Shown: positions 47,531-58,524 of the stretch, piece by piece | Position numbering within the stretch: position 1 is the first letter of the stretch | How the letters are laid out: each line of letters begins with the position of its first letter | Source of the DNA: Mercenaria mercenaria | Lineage: Eukaryota; Mollusca; Bivalvia; Venerida; Veneridae | Direction: 5' to 3' | DNA length: 64,000 nt | Assembly (NCBI RefSeq): GCF_021730395.1 | Contig: NC_069362.1 | Coordinates: 35,668,501 to 35,732,500 of the forward strand | The notes under the pieces: generated by a model | What the model was told of the DNA's origin: nothing | Seen by the model: the letters and a program-made list of their open reading frames with translations, nothing else | Database searches by the model: none | Translations under genes and position numbers: made by a program

Positions 47531-48104
47531 TATGATTACTGAGGTGTGATATGAACAAATATTAACAAAAAGTTGCTTGCGGTGGAATCGAATTTCCTGG
47601 CTCCAAAAAAGACGATTAGGACTAGATGTAGATTGGGCAAAACTGAGAAGTTTGGGGGTCCCCAGCTCCGACCCAGACCTTGAGTTTTGGATCGGACCGG
47701 GTGGCCTTTGTAGAGAGGGTTGTCCCCCGCCAGGCACGGGTGGCCGCCATTCCGGGAAAACTCTTGTTTGGGAGAAACCCGGGTCGAGGTGTGGCGGTTT
47801 TTGCCTGGAAAAGTCTTGTTTTTGGAAACACTGGGTTGAAGCTTTCTTTCAAGAAATTTCTACGAAATTGTATAATGCTATCGATATCGTAACATGATCC
47901 TTGTTAACTGCTGTCATTAACCATTTTATTTCTATCAGTAACAGGAGCCTGATAACTTGATCGCTTTCAATAAACATTTCACCTCGGTAGTTACATGTAG
48001 AAAAGTGGTATACTGGTCTTATAATATGTAATTATTTGATTGCTAACACACAGAAAACTTACGGTGGTATGTTTAGGACATGCAATTATTTTTTTAGGAT
48101 TAAA
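47531..48104 (+). other. GC-rich patch with an unrecognised 106-codon ORF
   Basis: ORF 47577-47897 includes DPDLEFWIGPGGLCREGCPP and SGKTLVWEKPGSRCGGF. Base composition differs from the surroundings, which suggests an inserted repeat. ORFs are open in several frames, so the coding call is doubtful. Confidence 0.3.
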
Positions 48105-48325
48105 TTATCTTGAGCGATCAACATCTTATCTCGAGCGATCAACATCTTATCTTGAGCGATCAACATCTTATGTCGTGCGCACGACATCTTATCTTGAGCG
48201 ATCAACATCTTATCTCATGCGCACGACACCTTATCTTGAGCGATCAACATCTTATCTCAAGCGATCAACATATTATCTTGAGCGATCAACATCTTATTTC
48301 GTGCGCACGACATCTTATCTTGAGC
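48105..48325. repeat. 21-bp palindromic minisatellite, two alternating unit types
   Basis: About eleven units of CTTGAGCGATCAACATCTTAT alternate with units carrying GTCGTGCGCACGAC, itself a perfect 14-bp palindrome. Confidence 0.9.
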
Positions 48326-48332
48326 CCTGCAG

Positions 48333-49022
48333 TTTAAGACAAGAAGATTTTTAAAGTTTTTTTTCCTTTTTAAGTCTATATATAAAACTTGGGACCCCGG
48401 GGCGGGGCCTCTTTTCATCCCAAAATCTATTGAGCAATTTTCATAGAGGGCCATTAGATGATGTCACATGCTAAATATCAAGGCTCTTCGCCTTGCGACT
48501 TTGGACAAGAAGATTTTTAAAGTTTGTTTCCTATATAAGTCTGTGTAAAACTTGGGACCCTGGGGCGGGGCCTCATTTCATCCCACGATCTACTGAGCAA
48601 TTTTCATAGAGGTCACATGTTAAATATCAATGCTCTTCGCCTTGCGACTTTGGACAAGAAGATTTTTAAAGTTTTTCCCTATAAAAGTCTGTGTAAAAAT
48701 TTGGACCCCGGGGCGGGGCCTCTTTTCATCCCAGGTTCATAATTTGAGCAATTTCATAGAGACCATTAGATGATGTTACATGCTAAATATCAAGGTTTTT
48801 CCTTTCGGTTACTATGGCAACCAGAGATCTGTATGTATTTTCAATTCTTTGAGCAATTTTGAACGGACTCGATCGCCGCCCAAGGATCATTCCTGTGAAG
48901 TTTGGTATAAATCTGTCCAGTGGTTTTGAAAAAGATTTTTTTTAGAAACTGTTGACACGCGACGGACGACGGACATCGAACGGTCGCATGCAAAAGCTCA
49001 CCTTGAGCCTTTGGCTCAAATG
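48333..49022 (+). repeat. ~170-bp tandem-repeat element with hairpin tail
   Basis: Three units of GGGGCGGGGCCTCTTTTCAT, GAGCAATTTTCATAGAG and TTCGCCTTGCGACTTTGGAC. The tail has GACGGACGACGGAC and AGCTCACC followed by the hairpin TTGAGCC-TTT-GGCTCAA. The final ORF on the minus strand (48841-49041) is a shadow. Confidence 0.75.
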
Positions 49023-49129
49023 ATCTAAAAATGTCGTACACAGAAAAAAGCTAGTGTTTTCCTAGGCGCAAACGTCTGCCACACAGACGTTAAAACTGTG
49101 CATGTAAGTATAGACGCTTTGTGGCGAGG

Positions 49130-49216
49130 ATAGCAATACAAAACAAATTTTATCTAAAGTCGGTGCATATATTGCAGAAAACAGCTATTTACCGACATTA
49201 TAGCTATTTATCGACA
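49130..49216 (-). mobile_element. short LINE 3' end (same family as 31.8 kb)
   Basis: CAAATTTTATCTAAAGTCGG, AACAGCTATTTACCGACATT and a second ATAGCTATTTATCGACAT parallel the 22206 and 31834 LINE ends. Confidence 0.45.
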
Positions 49217-50823
49217 TAACACCCGTTTCTTTTTATCTTATTAAGATCTTATTACATTAAAAGCAAAAATGTTACCTGCATCACGTGGGTTGGCCGTCCC
49301 GAGCTATGTTGTCATAATACAGTGTTGATTGCGGACCGCTACGGCTTTCCATAACCGCGCCTCGATCTTAATAGATCGAGGTCATGTGACAGGTATATTC
49401 TGGTTCTAAAAGTAGTCCATTGTGGATCACACCCTATAAACGACTGTAGCCCCCCTCTTCCTCTTGCGAGTGATCAAAACAATAAACAGACACGCGAAAG
49501 GTAAGAATCGTCTTCGAATTCATTATTTTGCTTTACACTGTATGTGTATTAAAGTTTAACGATAAGTCTAACATAAATATGTGTATATGGTGATATAATA
49601 GATGAACTGACAGGTAATGTTTACAAAATGTTGACTAATCACACTCATTGCATGAAAATTCACTCGACCAAGTCACGAAACTGATAAAGGTTACGCCAAA
49701 TTGATTTGTAATCCAATTATCCATGATGCTTTCTGTAATATGTATGCATACTCCATAAATATATGTAAATAAAATGTTTCGTATTTATTGCGTTTTTGAA
49801 TAAAATTGATTTTTTATCTAGTCTGTGTAAAAACATTAACTGTATGCCGACTTGCCAATTTTGATATTTGATCTGAACGCGTATTTGCGAGTGATACTGT
49901 ATTCCATCTTGCGAGTACAGTAGGCGATTTATGTCCTTTAAAGGCGTCAATGAAATTTTAAATGCAAACAAAATTGTCTCTTTTGATCAGTCGTCATGTT
50001 TATAATGCCATTTAATGTCTAACCCCTCGTGCGATATTGTACTAATCCATTGGGGGTGGGGATGGAGTGTCTGTGACTCGCTATCCTACTTAATTAAATA
50101 ATTAATTGAATGCTTCAGCGTCGTTTACATGCAAGTATTCGGTGTTGGTTTTACACACATATGTCACAAACTGACATACGGGCCTCAATGCATCTGTAGT
50201 GTAAATACAGGTATTGCATCATCTTTTTGTAAATTTTTGAGTTATTGAGGTAAATGTCAGATTTTACGCATAAAATACCTCTCATGTTTTTCTGTATTTC
50301 ATAAGTTAAATTTCCATGTAAATTTTATTGAATTCGGTTCAGTAACAAGAAAGTTGGTATTTTATAAACTTCAGTAACTTATGTTTTTATCCCCAAAACC
50401 ACTATAACGGGCCTTAAATTGTAAATTTCAACCCGCGCCAAAGTAGTCAGATTTCCCGGCTATAATGTGATTCCCGTGAAAATGCAAATAATCAGAGTAC
50501 ACGCATAAGCCGTGAGTCCCATGAAATTTAGTATTTGACGGGACATTACCCTACAAATAGACTGGACTAGATATGCCTAGTGCACACCACTTTCGACATT
50601 AGAAGAATTTACATCAAATTGATATTATATTCATGCTTGCTTTTGTATTACGTTTATTTCGCATTACATCGTATTAATTTGTGATTATAAATAATAGCTG
50701 CAGTTTATCATTTCCTTATCTATAATTTTTCATCATAAACTTTTCGTATCTTTTCCATACTTTAACTTAGACTTGTTAGTAATTTTAGAAATAATGGAAG
50801 TAATAAGTGACGTATTCTAATCA

Positions 50824-51491
50824 TGTGACGTATGAACTTAGTAGCACATAATATTTTGTATAAGTAGCACGTATTATTTATGGGAGCCTATGGAGGTATG
50901 ATGTACCCAAAGGAGCAGTTTTATGCCCTTACTTATTTGTTTTGCTATGGTGCTTACCATATGTTATATTTTTTAGCTTCTTCCACCAGACAACTTTTAC
51001 CTGGTGATGCTGTCACGAGCCGGAAGTACAATACCCGAGGTTCATTTGTCTTCACTCGCCTGGATGTGTTTGTCCCAGCGCAGAGCTTTTGTCCCATGGT
51101 TGTGCCGTAAACTGCAAAGACGATGATTTTTGTGATCCACTGAAGTCAGCTCAGGGATGCAATCACCTACCATCATAGGGAGCCAAAACGGAGTCAACGT
51201 ATTCACGGTTTAAAGGGACTTTATTTGAAGATATTTTGTATTTTTGTGCTACTTAATGTTCAAAGTTAACGGAAACATCTGTGTCAACGAACAGTCAGTG
51301 TTAGAACTTTACACTTCACAAAAGAGTTACTGAGCTCAGATTTTTTTTCTTTCTTTCTTTTAATAAGATTTTTGTTTCACTTTTCATTTATTCATTGTAA
51401 ATAATCATTTTCTGTAAATAAATTTGTAAATATTGTAATGGGTGTTGATTTGTTCTGATGGTTATTGTCCCCGGTACGTCCATCCTGTCAC
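50824..51491. mobile_element. possible solo LTR (fossil)
   Basis: The stretch begins TGTGAC and ends GTCACA and has an AATAAA signal near the 3' part, as in an LTR of about 670 bp. No internal retroelement genes lie beside it and no matching target duplication was seen, so it is at most a solo LTR of unknown age. Confidence 0.35.
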
Positions 51492-51629
51492 AGCATATAC
51501 TATCATAAAATACTAATTAGAAACTGAAAGTATAAACAGGGTCCCTACTATTTCATGCAAGAAATAAACAGTCGATTCCCTACGGAAATCACGGTTATCT
51601 GACGATTTTAAAATAAATATGAGATGAGA

Positions 51630-52262
51630 CAGGAGGGAACTATAGGTTGACTCCCGTCTGTCTGTCCGTCTGCAACAAAATGATCCTCTGATTTTTTAAA
51701 AAAAAACTATTTCACCCGCAAGTATCCTGCGAATAAACGTATAAATTGAAAAGGATAACGAAAACATTACCGGAAAGTCGATTAAGTCCTTATTAGTAAT
51801 TCAGAGTTTACTTCATGGTAAACCAGTCAACATGATTCAAAAGTAGTACAACTATTTGTCACGAATGGCCTAATGGTTTAACTACCCGAGTCCCCCTTCC
51901 TCAATAATAACATAAACATGTTATCGTTATAAATACCGTGCGCGAGTAGTACATCCGTCGTGATTACGACCTGTCAAGATTTACTGCTATTTCTCAGGTT
52001 AGAAATAATTTACATTTGATAGTGATAACACGTCAGGAATCTGTCCTTGCGGATTTGACCTGGTGACCTAGTTTTTGAGCCCTGATTACCCAAAATCAAA
52101 ACTCGTCCAAGATTCTATTGATGGTAACATTATGACCAAGTTCATTAAGACTGGACCAAAAGTGTGAACCTCTCAGTGTTAACAGTCAAACTGTTGACGA
52201 CGGACGAGGACGACGCACATAGGGTGATCACAAAAGCTCACCTTGAGCACTTCTTGCTCAGG
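51630..52262. repeat. degenerate tandem-type element remnant
   Basis: A head-like (CTGTCTGTCCGTCTG) stretch at about 51657 and a tail with GACGACGGACGAGGACGACG, AGCTCACC and TTGAGCACTTCTTGCTCAG (52180-52262) resemble the element at 48333. No regular core remains. Confidence 0.45.
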
Positions 52263-53471
52263 TTAGGTTTTCCTCTAATGGCACTTCTGCTTGTAAAATG
52301 GGAACTTATTTCATTCGCAGAATGTATTTTCAGTAAAATAAGACAAGTTTCATGTTAAAGTTCGTGTGTTTATGACAAATACAAAGACAAAACTAAAATA
52401 ATGCTGTTTACTGTGCGACGCTATCAAGAAAGCGATTCACAAAGGATTAGTAGATTCAGTCTGTCGCCGTTTCACTCCAAATCACCCCATTCACTGTTCA
52501 TATTTTCACATCTTATTAATTGTAGTTGCGATTATATACTGGTTTCAATGGTTTGAAATTCTAGAAAGTGTAGAATTGTATGCGACACATTGTCTAATTA
52601 TGGTCTCATGATGGTGAACATTTGTGCCAAGTTACTCAAAATCCCTTAAATGCATAAAGAAGTTACGGCACTGACACAAAAAAAGCAGACCATGTTTCAC
52701 CTTTAGGTGTTACTTTAAAAGAAAAAGGAAAATAATAAGATGGACATTAAGTACATATTGCCGATGTCTGTACGTAATCTTTGAGAGAGGTAGGTGTAAT
52801 AGCACTGAAGTAATTGCACAACCAAATATATGAGGACACGTATACAAACAGACCGAACAGACAGACCGCATGTTGACTGCTATATTCCACCCTCCTTCAA
52901 ACTTTGTTTGCGGGTTATAATTATGAAGAAGTACTACAGGACCATAGGAAACGCCGATATTTTATAAAGAATTCACTCACAAACAGGCATACAGTCTTTT
53001 TACGAAACTCGTAAGGACTTGTACAGTATTTAAGCAAGCACGCATACAATCAGGAAGTAACACCGAATCTTCTTTCATTGACGGGTATGAACATATTGGA
53101 GAATTTATCAATGATTTTATTTTATTTTACCAAACTAGTATTGTTTCTTCATCCATGAAACAGTGAAATTAACATGTAGGTGATTCTTCAAGCAAGAAAA
53201 TAAGTACTTTTGGCGCCGACAATGTATAATTCTGGACAAAATCAGTGATCAATCAAGTTTTTTGCTATAATTCTACCTGTCATCAGACTAACACATTATA
53301 TACAGAAACAAATCATGTTCAGCTTCCAATAAAATGTAAATATACATACCTTCAAAGCAAATCAGTCACTTTAAAATGTTATTTTTTAACTTTTTGCTGT
53401 CAGTTTATTGTTTTGATCACTCGCAAGAGGAAGAGGGGGCTACAGTCGTTTATAGGGTGTGTGGATACATA

Positions 53472-53720
53472 GGGCGCTTTTGTTTGTAACAAACTCAGTT
53501 AGGTTTCAAACCGGTTTGCCAAACTTTCGATTTGTTTTGTAAAACTGGTTTTGATCTCGAAAAGGTTTGTGTCATTTGTTTTCAAAAACCGCTAACCGGT
53601 TTATCAAACCGACCAAACTGCCCCCGGAGGCGGTTTGTTCGGTTTGTTGTATCCGAAATTTATTGCAGTTCGAGAAAAAATGGCGGACCGTTTGGACCAA
53701 AATGGAAACGGGTAAAGAAA
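53472..53720 (+). promoter_or_regulatory. possible promoter and first exon
   Basis: A CpG-bearing stretch with two AACCGGTT palindromes (about 53512 and 53595) is followed by AAAAATGGCGGACCG (ATG near 53680) in good initiation context. It could encode MADRLDQNGN before a possible donor CGGGTAAAG near 53712. AACCGGTT is the Grainyhead-type consensus. No second exon was identified downstream, so the call is weak. Confidence 0.25.
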
Positions 53721-54046
53721 AAAATTAAGAATTGGTTCATTTCTAGTGAAAACCCGTGGTAATCTTTATGCTTAGCCGAATTCATTTGTCAATAATTACT
53801 TCTAAAAACATTCTCATTGATTGGCATACATCGTTTTCATCAGTTTCTCTAACCATCGAAATATTCCATTCATTTCGTTCTAAGATTATTCGACCTCCAA
53901 CAGTCCAAAATCCACATACTGTTATAGAATAAAGTTTTAATTTATAGTAAATGTGTCTGTTTCTGAAGGATAACATACAATGTATATAGTAACATATGCA
54001 ATATTTTGTATTTAAATAAATGTCTCTGTTGCTAAGCAAGGGATCA

Positions 54047-54112
54047 CTTCTTGTAGTGTAAAGAAACACACTTACTTTTGTAAGAATTCTAGGTTCAAGT
54101 CCTAGCAAGAAG
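54047..54112 (+). tRNA. mitochondrial-type tRNA-like cloverleaf lacking a 7-nt anticodon loop (probable NUMT)
   Basis: Perfect 7-bp acceptor stem CTTCTTG/CAAGAAG (54047-54053, 54106-54112). Perfect D stem GTGT/ACAC with a 6-nt loop. Anticodon stem CTTAC/GTAAG (54071-54075, 54080-54084) closes a loop of only four Ts. Perfect T stem CTAGG/CCTAG with loop TTCAAGT is adjacent to the acceptor. The tiny D loop is mitochondrial in style, and the stem resembles mitochondrial tRNA-Gly. The missing three loop bases remove the anticodon, so it cannot decode. It is probably a decayed nuclear copy of mitochondrial DNA. Confidence 0.5.
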
Positions 54113-55075
54113 CCCTATGCACATTGACATAACTTTATATGCACATAAACATCATTAGTATATATAAATACATATGCAAAGCAGTTCTCTAGCCTGACTA
54201 AAAGATGCAGTTTTAAATTTTAAGAGCAAAACGAGTATTTTTTTTTATTTTCACGCATACAACTATTCATATCAATGAACATTTCATTTTCCAACTAAAT
54301 TTTCATTTTTCTTAACATTGACACGATATTAATTAAAAATAAATTGACTGACAGAGGACCTGTTAACCAATGCAGAAAAATTGCCGAAAAACACTGCAAA
54401 GTCATAAATACTTGTGGGGGACTAATTTTCATGGATTTCATAGTTGTGTAATTAATTTCTAACAAGCCGATAAAATACCATCGTTTTTATCTTCAAAAGT
54501 TGAATTCCATAAATTCGTGTTCCCATGAAATAGCCATTTCAATATAGACAAAGCAGTTACCAACAACAAAAATAAAATTACTATTAAGTCTGTAAAAAGA
54601 GCTGATCCTGTACCTTGTTGTCAAATGTTGTACAATCTATTACAATGCTAACTTCGGAAATAAGTTTGCACAAGATTGTTTCAACTGATCATGCATTGTA
54701 CTCCTGTTCCATACAAGATTCTTTTGTCTTATTTTCAAAGTCAAAAGAGAAACACTAACCAGCTACTGATTTCAAATATATTTTTCAGACTTTTAATAAT
54801 TGACTGATGTTTTCAGGGTAGGTATTATTATATACACATGTCACAATACCTGAAAGTGAGTGTTTAACCAGTTGTGACAAAATGCATTTCCATTTTACTA
54901 AATATATGCAAATTGCTGGAGGTAAAGGTATGGTTCAGGTATTCAAAATGTGATTACTACCTTATCAAAGTGGCATGTACATCTAACAAATGTGATTAGG
55001 TCAAATATGATACCTACTTAAGATCAATAACTACTCCCGCTCATATTACTCTAAATAGTACAATGACATGAAGAC
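54113..55075. other. unannotated AT-rich stretch
   Basis: No further mitochondrial genes, ORFs or repeats were recognised next to the cloverleaf. Confidence 0.4.
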
Positions 55076-55088
55076 ATTTCAATTCACT

Positions 55089-55784
55089 TCTTCTTCTTCT
55101 TGTCGTTCGCGACTACTCTGTAAGACCAGTAGCCTCGACGAAACTTGTGGTTTGCCGAAAATCCTCAATGCCTCCATACAGTTTCTGATGGATTGAGGTG
55201 TCTATCGGCCAAGTCGCAGCTCGCTCCTGGTCATGCCTTTTACATCTCTGAAGTATATGCTCCGCAGTCTGATCTTCTTTACCACATGGAGAAGTTGGCG
55301 ATGATGCCAATCTGTATTTCTTGTACATGTGAGCATTGAGCTTGTTGTGCCCTGAGCGGAGCCTGACCATCACTTGTTCAGACCGATCAAGGAGATGAAA
55401 AGCATATTCCTCCATCCTTGGTCTCGTTAGTGCCTTGATGATGGTGACTTTCTCCTTGTAACTCACAGGTTCTGTTGGTTGTTTTGACTGAGCTCCTAGC
55501 TTAGCCAGTTTGTCTGCCTCTTCATTGCCTGCAAGTCTACAATGGGATGGAATCCACTGAAGTGCTACTTTGCATGTTATGCTCAGGCTCTGCATTCTCC
55601 TGGCTAGCTGCGGAGCTTTGTTGTTGATCAGAGCTTCCATGACAGACAGTGCATCTGTGAGAAAGACGACTGAGGAGCTTTCTTCTGCCGAGTCTTCGAT
55701 CATTGAGACGGCCTTCATGAGTGCTTCAGTCTCTGCCTTGTAGTTGCTGCAGTGTTTTCCTGTGGCTGCATGTAGTGTAGAGAA
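55089..55784 (-). mobile_element. 5'-truncated LINE insertion with RNase H, TSD 13 bp
   Basis: The insertion is flanked by ATTTCAATTCACT at 55076-55088 and 55785-55797. At its 3' end (left) is an (AAG)n tail, seen as CTTCTTCTTCTTCTTG at 55087-55102. It encodes the tail end of a LINE protein on the minus strand. Truncation by incomplete reverse transcription explains the missing 5' part. Confidence 0.93.
55113..55784 (-). CDS. LINE RNase H domain and C-terminal zinc cluster (fragment)
   Basis: The frame is open from the truncation point: HAATGKHCSNYKAETEALMK, then VVFLTDALSVMEAL, WIPSHCRLAGNEEADKLAK, giving the E, D and final D of RNase H. This is followed by VRLRSGHNKLNAHMYKK and CGKEDQTAEHILQRC (CxxxxxxxxHxxxxC knuckle). 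RNase H cuts the RNA strand of the copied hybrid. The set fits I/Nimb/R1-type LINEs and differs from the 32-36 kb LINE, which lacks RNase H. The reading frame has no break over ~220 codons, so the insertion is fairly recent. Confidence 0.88.
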   Translation of the reverse strand, partial: FSTLHAATGKHCSNYKAETEALMKAVSMIEDSAEESSSVVFLTDALSVMEALINNKAPQLARRMQSLSITCKVALQWIPSHCRLAGNEEADKLAKLGAQSKQPTEPVSYKEKVTIIKALTRPRMEEYAFHLLDRSEQVMVRLRSGHNKLNAHMYKKYRLASSPTSPCGKEDQTAEHILQRCKRHDQERAATWPIDTSIHQKLYGGIEDFRQTTSFVEATGLTE

Positions 55785-56674
55785 ATTTCAATTCACTGAA
55801 ATACATACAGTTATATACATAAGTATCAATTATGTTTAATTATGTATATCCATGGTTTCTGGTCCCCCTTAATACAGTGACATAAAAGTTCAAAGTATTA
55901 AGTATTATCTATCAAATCAGGAGTGTCATTGGATGCCATCCAACTCACTGTTGCCAGATTTTGGATGTACGGTGTGTCATCAGAAAAAATGTCAGATTAA
56001 ATATGTCAACCATTTTTTGAAGAATCTTAATTGATATTTATTTAAACAAGTTTTGGTGAGGTAAGATACACTCACTGGCCTAAATACGACTGGTTACTTA
56101 AATCAGCCCAGCACCAGAGTCAGAGTATATGTGCTTTGCTTGAACCTTAAGTAGTATAACATCATCTATTTTTGCACATTAACTACATCATAACTGTCAA
56201 CCTTTGCTGAGTGTGTCTAAGATAAGGAAACAGCAATGATTTCAATTAAGGAGTTTAACCCAAACGAAAAAAAGGGGAAACAAAACACTTAAACAAAACA
56301 CTAATACTATACTGTGTTTTGATGATGTTTTATTAGTATAGCAAATGACATGCAAATGAGGTAACAAAACACTAACAAAACACTAACAAAACATTGCTAA
56401 CGAAATACCAACAAAACATGATATGCAAGTTAGGCTTAAACAAAACGCTAACAGAATACTTAATGTTTTATTAGTGTTTCATTATATGTGCTAAAGAAAA
56501 CACTAACAAAACACTGCTAACAAAATACCAACAAAACATATGATATGCAAAAGAGCAAGGTCACAAATTTGAACAAAACACTAACAAAATATTTTATGTT
56601 TTTTTAGTATTTCATTACCTGTGCTGACAAAATACCATAAGCAAAACACTATTTACATACATGAATTTATAAAT

Positions 56675-56846
56675 GAGCCGTGCCAGGAGAAAACCAACAT
56701 AGAGGCTTTGCGATCAGCATGGCTACAGACCAGCCTGCGCATCAGCTTGATTTGGTCAGAATCCATGCTGCTCGCTTTCAAATGCTATTGCAACCATAGA
56801 AACCATTAGTGAACAGCATGGATCCTGGCCGGACTGTGCGGATGCA
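56675..56846. mobile_element. MITE family M2, right-truncated copy
   Basis: Starts GAGCCGTGCCAGGAGAAAAC and runs to GGACTGTGCGGATGCA, where it stops before the mirror end. Confidence 0.8.
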
Positions 56847-58470
56847 AGAAAAAGTATACACACAATATGGTGCTAAAATGTCACCATTTTCTACTCAGTT
56901 CCAAAGTCATTGAAGTATATTGATCAGTATTTTCCACTTTTTGCCATGGCTTTTTTCAACAACATTCTGATGTATAGTCGGTGTAAGATATGCTATTACT
57001 TTCAATTGAATGTCACTATTGGTTGAGAAATTTTCTGTAAATTGTAGCCATCATCAGTGTAAAATGCCACAGTTTTTCACTAACTGCCACAAAGCCATTG
57101 TCACCATTCGCCTCACTGCAAAACCTGAAGATGTAATAAACCAAGAGATATTAAATCATAAAAGCAGTTTCTTCATTAGTTTTTTCCTTTGTTTATAGTT
57201 TCAAAATTAATTAAATTATCATAGTCATAGTAATATTTGGTATTCAAAATAGTGCATCTTTATGATACAGGCAACACTGTAGATTTAATCCAGTAACAAC
57301 TGTAACATTACTTGTTATATTTTCAAGAAACTTATTTTTTAAATTTGATTTCAAATGTTGATAAGGTTCCAGCGATGGCAGACAGATATTTAATGATTTG
57401 GGAAAATGATTAATAGATTGGTCTTATGCATTGGTGTTACCCTTTCCATATTGTTATAATAAATAGTAACTTAGTTTGATTTCTGCCAGTTACCTGCACT
57501 TACACCTCAAGTTGTGATTACTTAATTTGGTATTTTTAATTATTATATATTGATTTGGACTTGATATATAGGAGATAATTATAAAACCTGCCATGAGTTT
57601 GCTGGAAATAAGTTTTAAAATTGATCTATTAAGTCATGTTCAGGAATTTTTTTTCAATTGCCCACATTCAATCAAATATACAACTATGGTATTGATAGTG
57701 TATACATGTATATAGTAATATACAATGCCAGTATATATACTTACATGTTTTTGAACTGCTGGATTCGTTAGGTTTTCTTTGAACACAATACGTTGATAAG
57801 GTCCCAATTCATTCATGTGTGCCATACCTATATACATACATGACATATGGTGCTATACCTGAAAATAGATTTAGTTTAAAACTTAAAACGTTCATAAAAA
57901 CCTTTGGTTTATTATTGGGTATGTCAATGAACTAAAATTTTAACTGTATACATTGTGATGATGGGGCCAAAAAATGTTACTAGTTCTACCAAATGTATAG
58001 CAAATAGAGGGTTACATAAGTCTTTATTCTTATTACATTATACTCTTCAATAGATTAAAAGAATTATCTGGATGAACATGATTAAATTAAAGGTCCAATA
58101 CTAAGGAAAGTGAACATTTTAATTTCTTTTAAAAAGCACAGATACTTTTTCATTTTATTGGAAAATGAAAGTTGGTATGTAGAAATTCGAAATAAATCGC
58201 AGTATATGTACAATTATTTTTCTATGAAGTATGAAGAAAGTTAAAAAGACCTGGGGGGTCATTCTGTCGATTCATTGAAATTTCAACATAATACACATAC
58301 ATTTCTTTGAGTTCCAAAGACCTTCTGTAAATTTTGACCTGCCAATCTTCATTATTTAGTGTCTTGCAGAAGTCTATGCACTGGCTATGAAAAAAATTGC
58401 CAACTCACTTTCCCTTAGTAATGGACCTTTAATAAATTTAATTACCCCAGTCTTGTAAAATAAACAATAT
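56847..58470. other. interior of the 4.2-kb element, no gene seen
   Basis: AT-rich with only short ORFs and no recognised domain. Confidence 0.4.
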
Positions 58471-58524
58471 GAGCCGTGCCATGAGAAAACCAACATAGTG
58501 GCTGGTTTTCTCAGGGCGTGGCTC
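58471..58524. mobile_element. MITE family M2, 54-bp minimal copy
   Basis: Only the two ends remain: GAGCCGTGCCATGAGAAAAC joined to TGGTTTTCTCAGGGCGTGGC. ATAT flanks each side, a possible 4-bp target duplication. Confidence 0.85.

Larger units (their letters stand above)
49428..53461. mobile_element. 4.0-kb CAC-ended inverted-repeat element, TSD TGGAT
   Basis: The left end CACACCCTATAAACGACTG and the reverse complement of the right end are the same for about 62 bp, with one indel and few mismatches. TGGAT flanks both ends (49423-49427 and 53462-53466). CAC ends with 5-bp target duplications are the signature of Transib/RAG-like transposons, but no transposase-like ORF is present, so the assignment is inference. 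Nested inside are a possible solo LTR (50824-51491) and a tandem-type element remnant (51630-52262). Confidence 0.75.

Noticed and set aside
47577-47897. 106-codon ORF as a host gene
   Set aside because: Several overlapping frames on both strands are open in this GC-rich patch, and no splice or domain evidence supports one.
48105-48325. CRISPR-like regular palindromic repeats
   Set aside because: Unit period is 21 bp without unique spacers, in animal DNA; it is a minisatellite.
53782-54108. 108-codon minus-strand ORF
   Set aside because: It runs antisense through the tRNA-like cloverleaf and has no recognisable domain.
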